Shown here piece by piece: positions 23,469 to 27,044 of a DNA stretch of 27,044 nt (position 1 is its first letter; every line of letters begins with the position of its first letter). Origin of the DNA: Chloroflexota bacterium (GTDB lineage: Bacteria; Chloroflexota; Limnocylindria; Limnocylindrales; CSP1-4). Where the stretch lies: assembly GCA_029858845.1 (NCBI GenBank), contig JAOUEG010000001.1, positions 1-27,044 on the forward strand, read 5' to 3'. Both the position numbers and the translations under genes were made by a program. A model generated the notes under the pieces. It did not search any database and had not been told where the DNA came from. It worked only from the letters and a program-made list of their open reading frames with translations.

Positions 23469-24733
23469 CTCGTCCGCCGCTTCGCGTCGGGGTGCTTGGT
23501 GCCGGCACGGTCGGGCGTGCCGTCGTGGATGGATTGACGAACCATCCGGAGCGTCTCGTCGCGACTGATGGAGCGCCGCTGCGACTGGCGGGCATCGCCG
23601 TGCGCGACCTGGACCGGGCTCGCCTTGCCGGTCTGCCGGCGGAGCTGCTGACGGACGCGCCCGCCCACCTGGTGGCCGACCCCGATGTCGATGTCATCGT
23701 CGAGTTGATGGGAGGCGACGAGCCCGCACGAACGCTCATCGCCGCCGCGCTCGCCGCGGGCAAGGCGGTCGTCACCGCCAACAAGCACGTCATCGCCCAC
23801 CACGGCCCGGTCCTGGAGGCTGCCGCCCGTCGGACCGGGGCGGCGTTCCGTTTCGAGGCGGCCGTTGGCGGGGGGATCCCCGTCCTGTCGCCCCTGGCCT
23901 CCGACCTCGCCGGCAACGAGATCCGGCGCGTCCGCGGGATCATCAACGGGACCACCAACTACATCCTCACCGCGATGGCGCAGGACGGTCGGTCGTACGA
24001 GGAGGTCCTGGCGGATGCCCAGGAACTGGGCTACGCCGAGGCCGACCCGAGCGGCGACGTCGAGGGTGACGACGCCGCCAACAAGCTCGTGATCCTGGCT
24101 CGTCTCGCCTTCGGTCGGTGGCTCGACCCGGCCACGATCGGCCGGCGAGCGCCCACCGCCCGGGGGATGGGCCGCCCGGGGATCACCGGTGTGACCGACC
24201 TCGAGATGGAGGGTGCGGCAGCCCTGGGCCTGACGATCAAGCTACTGGCGACGGCGACCCGACGCGACGACGAGGTGGAGGCGGCCGTCATGCCGACCGC
24301 GATCCCGGCGGACAGCCCGTTCGGGTGGACCGATGGCGTGGTCAACCGGGTCGAGGTGGATGCGGATCCGCTCGGCACCGTCAGGCTCGCCGGCCCCGGC
24401 GCCGGCGGTCCCGCCACGAGCAGCGCGGTACTGGGCGATCTCGTGGCCGTCGCCCGCGACCGCGGCTCCACGTGGGCCGGGCTGTTGCCCGCGACCGACC
24501 CGGCTGGGCCGGCTGCCGATCCCCTGGACGGTCCCCGCCACTGGTATGCATTCCTGCCGGCAGTCCGCGCCGACGTCCCGCTCCCCGGCGCCCTGGACCA
24601 CGCTGCCGCGGTGGACTTCGAGGACGGCACCGCGATCCGCAGTGAAGTCGTGTCGCTTGCCGAGGCCAAGGCGGCCTTCACGGCGATCCTGCCCGAGGGC
24701 GCGGACGTCACGCTCTATCCCGTCGATGACTGA
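23465..24733 (+). CDS. hom: Homoserine dehydrogenase
   Basis: A 422-residue enzyme reducing aspartate semialdehyde to homoserine with NAD(P)H. The start is GTG 23465 or GTG 23459; neither has a Shine-Dalgarno and no ATG is in frame. The N-terminal Rossmann loop is VGVLGAGTVGRAV. KAVVTANKHVIAHHG and FEAAVGGGIPVL follow. RGIINGTTNYILTAM and EADPSGDVEGDDAANKLVILARLAFG complete the catalytic domain with its active-site lysine. The C-terminal part after about residue 330 is short and does not show the DRPGVLA ligand loop of an ACT domain, so threonine feedback may be altered. The end overlaps thrC by 8 bp. Confidence 0.92.
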   Translation: MTRPPLRVGVLGAGTVGRAVVDGLTNHPERLVATDGAPLRLAGIAVRDLDRARLAGLPAELLTDAPAHLVADPDVDVIVELMGGDEPARTLIAAALAAGKAVVTANKHVIAHHGPVLEAAARRTGAAFRFEAAVGGGIPVLSPLASDLAGNEIRRVRGIINGTTNYILTAMAQDGRSYEEVLADAQELGYAEADPSGDVEGDDAANKLVILARLAFGRWLDPATIGRRAPTARGMGRPGITGVTDLEMEGAAALGLTIKLLATATRRDDEVEAAVMPTAIPADSPFGWTDGVVNRVEVDADPLGTVRLAGPGAGGPATSSAVLGDLVAVARDRGSTWAGLLPATDPAGPAADPLDGPRHWYAFLPAVRADVPLPGALDHAAAVDFEDGTAIRSEVVSLAEAKAAFTAILPEGADVTLYPVDD

Positions 24734-25817
24734 TCGGCGATCCGAGGCGAGCCTGCAGGCCAGGCCCCGTCTTCTGGAGCGCTATCGCCGATTCCTGCCC
24801 GTGACGGACGCGACGCCCGCGCTCACGCTCGGCGAGGGTTTCACCCCCCTCGTGCACGCGCCGCGACTCGGTGCCGCCATCGGCGCGCCGAACCTGTACC
24901 TCAAGTTCGAGGGCCAGAACCCGACCGGCTCGTTCAAGGATCGCGGCATGGTGATGGCGGTGGCCAAGGCGATCGAGCGTGGCGCCCGGGCCATCGTGTG
25001 TGCCTCCACGGGCAATACCTCCGCGTCGGCGGCCGCCTACGGAGCAGCTGCCGGCCTCGAGGTCATCGTCATCCTGCCGCGAGGGCAGATCGCGCTCGGC
25101 AAGCTGCTCCAGGCGCTCGTCGCGGGCGCCAGGGTCGTCGCGGTCGACGGCAACTTCGACCAGGCGCTCGACATCGTGCGCCGCCTGGCCGAGCAGGACG
25201 ACCACCCTGTGACCCTGGTCAACTCGGTCAACCCGTTCCGCATCGAAGGGCAGAAGACCGGCGCTTTCGAGATCTGCGACGACTTGGGCAGGGCGCCGGA
25301 CGTCCTGGCGATCCCGGTCGGGAACGCTGGCAACATCACCGCGTACTGGGCCGGCTTCAAGGAGTACGCGGCGGTCGGGATGGTCGGCTCGACGCCGGCG
25401 ATGTGGGGGTTCCAGGCGGCCGGCGCCGCCCCGATCGTCCAAGGGCGACGGGTTGACCGGCCGGAGACGGTCGCGACCGCGATCCGCATCGGCAATCCGG
25501 CATCCTGGGAGCGTGCCGTTGCCGCTCGCGACGAATCCGGCGGCGGGATCGAGGCCGTGACGGACGAGGAGATCCTCGCCGCCTACCGGGACCTGCCCCG
25601 ACTCACCGGGATATTCTGCGAGCCCGCTTCGGCGGCCAGCATCGCCGGCGTCCGCAAGATGGCTGCGTCCGGTCGGATCGATCCGGATGCCACCGTAGTG
25701 GCTGTGCTCACCGGGCATGGCCTCAAGGATCCCGACACGGCCGGAACGCAGGTTCCGGGCGTCATCGAATCAGCACCGACTCTCGGGGCGGTCGCCGTCG
25801 CCCTCGGTTGGACGTAG
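24726..25817 (+). CDS. thrC: Threonine synthase
   Basis: A 363-residue PLP enzyme of fold type II that converts O-phosphohomoserine to threonine. ATG 24726 lies inside the end of hom. Visible motifs are EGFTPLVHAPRLG near the N-terminus, KFEGQNPTGSFKDRGM with the PLP lysine K71, ASTGNTSASAAAYG, VNSVNPFRIEGQKT and the PLP phosphate-binding loop PVGNAGNITAYW. The C-terminal part has GIFCEPASAASIAGV and VLTGHGLKDP. It has the size of the short class of bacterial threonine synthases, without the N-terminal extension of the yeast/E. coli type. It is followed 10 bp later by thrB, completing the homoserine-to-threonine branch. Confidence 0.95.
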   Translation: MTDRRSEASLQARPRLLERYRRFLPVTDATPALTLGEGFTPLVHAPRLGAAIGAPNLYLKFEGQNPTGSFKDRGMVMAVAKAIERGARAIVCASTGNTSASAAAYGAAAGLEVIVILPRGQIALGKLLQALVAGARVVAVDGNFDQALDIVRRLAEQDDHPVTLVNSVNPFRIEGQKTGAFEICDDLGRAPDVLAIPVGNAGNITAYWAGFKEYAAVGMVGSTPAMWGFQAAGAAPIVQGRRVDRPETVATAIRIGNPASWERAVAARDESGGGIEAVTDEEILAAYRDLPRLTGIFCEPASAASIAGVRKMAASGRIDPDATVVAVLTGHGLKDPDTAGTQVPGVIESAPTLGAVAVALGWT

Positions 25818-25827
25818 GGAGACGAAC

Positions 25828-26790
25828 GTGGTTGCCAACTGGCTTGCGGAACTCGATGGTCGCAGCGTCACGGTCGAGGCGCCCGCATCCTCCGCCAATC
25901 TCGGGGCTGGATACGACTGCCTGGGTGTCGCCCTTGCGCTGGTGAACCGTGTCGAGGTCGAGGTCCGCTCCTGGAGTCGCGGCGAGATCGAGCTGGAGAT
26001 CGACGGCGAGGGTCGCGGCGAGCTGCCCGGGAACCACGAGAACCGCTTCGTTCGCGGCCTCGAGTCGGCGCTCGAGTCGGCGCGAGGGCCGCTCCCTGAC
26101 GGCGTCGGCTGGCGCATCAAGATGCACAACGAGATCCCCCTGGCGCGCGGCCTCGGGTCCTCCGCCGCCGCGACGACGGCGGGCGTCGTTGCCGCCAACG
26201 CGCTCCTTGACGGTTCGCTTGACCGGGCGACGCAGCTGCGGGTCGCGACCGAGGTCGAGGGCCATCCGGACAACGCCGCGGCCGTGCTCCTGGGTGGGTT
26301 CGTGGTGAGCGCGTTGACAGCGGAGGGAGTCGAGGCGGTCCGCTTCGATGTGCCGCGCGACCTTCGGGCGGTCCTGTTCGTGCCTGAGTTGCGCCTGTCC
26401 ACCGATGCCATGCGACGGGCGCTGCCGGCCAAGGTGCCCCTGGAGGACGCGGTCGCCAATCTCGGCGCCGTCGCGGTCGGCGTCGCGGGCCTCGCGGCTG
26501 GCCGGACGGACCTGCTGCGCCACCTGACCGTGGATCGGCTCCATGAGCCGTATCGAGCGAAGGCCTTTCCCCAGCTTCCGCGGCTCGTCGCGGCGGCCCG
26601 TGACGCCGGGGCCCTCGGCGCCTGCCTGTCCGGCGCCGGGTCCTCCGTCCTCGCCTTCACGGACTCGATGGCCGACATCACGAGGATCGAGGCAGCATTC
26701 GCGGCCGTCGCCGCGGATACGGATCTCGAGGGTCGCATCCGGGTCATCGAGCCGCGGAACGCGGGGGCCAAGGTCGTCGCGACGGCCTGA
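25828..26790 (+). CDS. thrB: Homoserine kinase
   Basis: A 320-residue GHMP-family kinase that phosphorylates homoserine with ATP. I chose GTG 25828 because AGGGAGA lies 5 nt upstream, just past the thrC stop. Motif 1 is VEAPASSANLGAGYDCLGVALAL (residues 16-38). Motif 2, the ATP phosphate loop, is PLARGLGSSAAATTAGV near residues 106-122. Motif 3 is LSGAGSSVLAF near the C-terminus. EGHPDNAAAVLLGGF is the conserved homoserine kinase stretch between motifs 2 and 3. All expected catalytic motifs are intact and the length is normal. The gene order hom-thrC-thrB with tight spacing makes a single threonine operon very likely. Confidence 0.95.
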   Translation: MVANWLAELDGRSVTVEAPASSANLGAGYDCLGVALALVNRVEVEVRSWSRGEIELEIDGEGRGELPGNHENRFVRGLESALESARGPLPDGVGWRIKMHNEIPLARGLGSSAAATTAGVVAANALLDGSLDRATQLRVATEVEGHPDNAAAVLLGGFVVSALTAEGVEAVRFDVPRDLRAVLFVPELRLSTDAMRRALPAKVPLEDAVANLGAVAVGVAGLAAGRTDLLRHLTVDRLHEPYRAKAFPQLPRLVAAARDAGALGACLSGAGSSVLAFTDSMADITRIEAAFAAVAADTDLEGRIRVIEPRNAGAKVVATA

Positions 26791-26817
26791 GCGCCCCGGG
26801 CCGCTTGACGGCCGGGC

Positions 26818-26823
26818 CAGACT
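26818..26823 (+). promoter_or_regulatory. Possible leaderless-type -10 before the membrane miniprotein
   Basis: CAGACT ends 6 nt before the ATG at 26830, the same spacing as other starts in the window. The match to TAnnnT is incomplete. Confidence 0.25.
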
Positions 26824-26829
26824 CGTGGC

Positions 26830-27015
26830 ATGGACGGTCTCGGTCAGGCGGTCGGAGACGGCATCACGGGTCTCATGTCCGGGGCGTTCGACGCGATCGG
26901 CGCGGCGTTGCGCGGCATCGTGGACGCCGGCAACCGCGCGCTCCCGAGCGGTCTGTTCTGGGTCCTGATCTTCGTCCTCCTCGTGGCCGGAGCTTGGACC
27001 CTGGCCAAGCGCTAG
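26830..27015 (+). CDS. Small single-pass membrane protein of unknown function
   Basis: A 61-residue protein with no recognisable family. The first 40 residues are Gly/Ala-rich and could form an amphipathic helix (AVGDGITGLMSGAFDAIGAA, then LRGIVDAGNRALPSG). Residues 42-58 (LFWVLIFVLLVAGAWTL) form one transmembrane helix, and the protein ends in AKR, suggesting the C-terminus stays in the cytoplasm. It lies 39 bp after thrB with no Shine-Dalgarno and may be read from its own transcript. Codon third positions are G/C-rich like its neighbours, which supports coding. Confidence 0.6.
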   Translation: MDGLGQAVGDGITGLMSGAFDAIGAALRGIVDAGNRALPSGLFWVLIFVLLVAGAWTLAKR

Positions 27016-27044
27016 GGTGCGATCAGGTTCCTTCCGTCCACTCC

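Noticed and set aside
26805..26810. TTGACG as a -35 element for the small membrane protein
   Set aside because: Only 7 nt separate it from the candidate -10, far from the 16-18 nt needed.
1..27044. CRISPR arrays, tRNA/rRNA genes, insertion sequences, phage or toxin-antitoxin genes
   Set aside because: Looked for on both strands; no regularly spaced repeats, cloverleaf signatures, transposase or integrase motifs were seen.

Overview
This window is a G+C-rich bacterial chromosome segment. It is densely packed, with many GTG/TTG starts and 1-14 bp gene overlaps. Gene content (B12 import under a cobalamin riboswitch, threonine synthesis, tRNA charging, envelope lipoproteins, very large FtsX-type permeases) and several -10-like hexamers sitting 6-8 nt before start codons suggest a free-living Gram-positive-like or monoderm high-GC lineage. 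Chloroflexota is my best guess and Actinomycetota second; this is inference, since no phylogenetic marker was compared. There are no rRNA or tRNA genes, CRISPR arrays, transposases or phage genes.

Layout. 1-1046: the 3' end of a phosphohexomutase gene and an overlapping mannose-6-phosphate isomerase-type cupin, a sugar-phosphate pair. 1185-1463: a small free-standing SWIM zinc-finger protein. 1515-4191 (minus strand): three overlapping genes for exported proteins (beta-propeller-like, metzincin-like with an altered zinc motif, lipoprotein), function unknown. 4192-4630: a regulatory region with two copies of a 10-bp palindrome, a promoter, a cobalamin riboswitch, a terminator hairpin and a second hairpin covering the ribosome-binding site. 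4631-7503: btuF-btuC-btuD corrinoid importer. 7524-8234: lipoprotein of unknown function. 8297-9421: PLP aminotransferase.

9585-17490: a four-gene MacB/LolCDE-like ABC operon with two giant FtsX permeases of unequal size and two ATPases. The first ATPase carries a C-terminal AbrB-like tail. 17516-20722 (minus): trpS, an AI-2E-family membrane protein and surE in one operon. 20787-23394: a divergent acetyl-CoA synthetase-like enzyme overlapping a HAD hydrolase. 23465-26790: hom-thrC-thrB, a compact route from aspartate semialdehyde to threonine, preceded by a possible 10-codon leader peptide. 26830-27015: a one-helix membrane miniprotein.

The most distinctive signals are regulatory and protein-motif details rather than a wholly new gene cassette. 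They are the mutually exclusive hairpins downstream of the B12 riboswitch, the paired palindromes between the divergent operons, the exported operon with a DExxH instead of HExxH motif, and the AbrB-like fusion in the ABC system. All coordinates and pairings were read by eye; no homology search, folding program or structure prediction was run.
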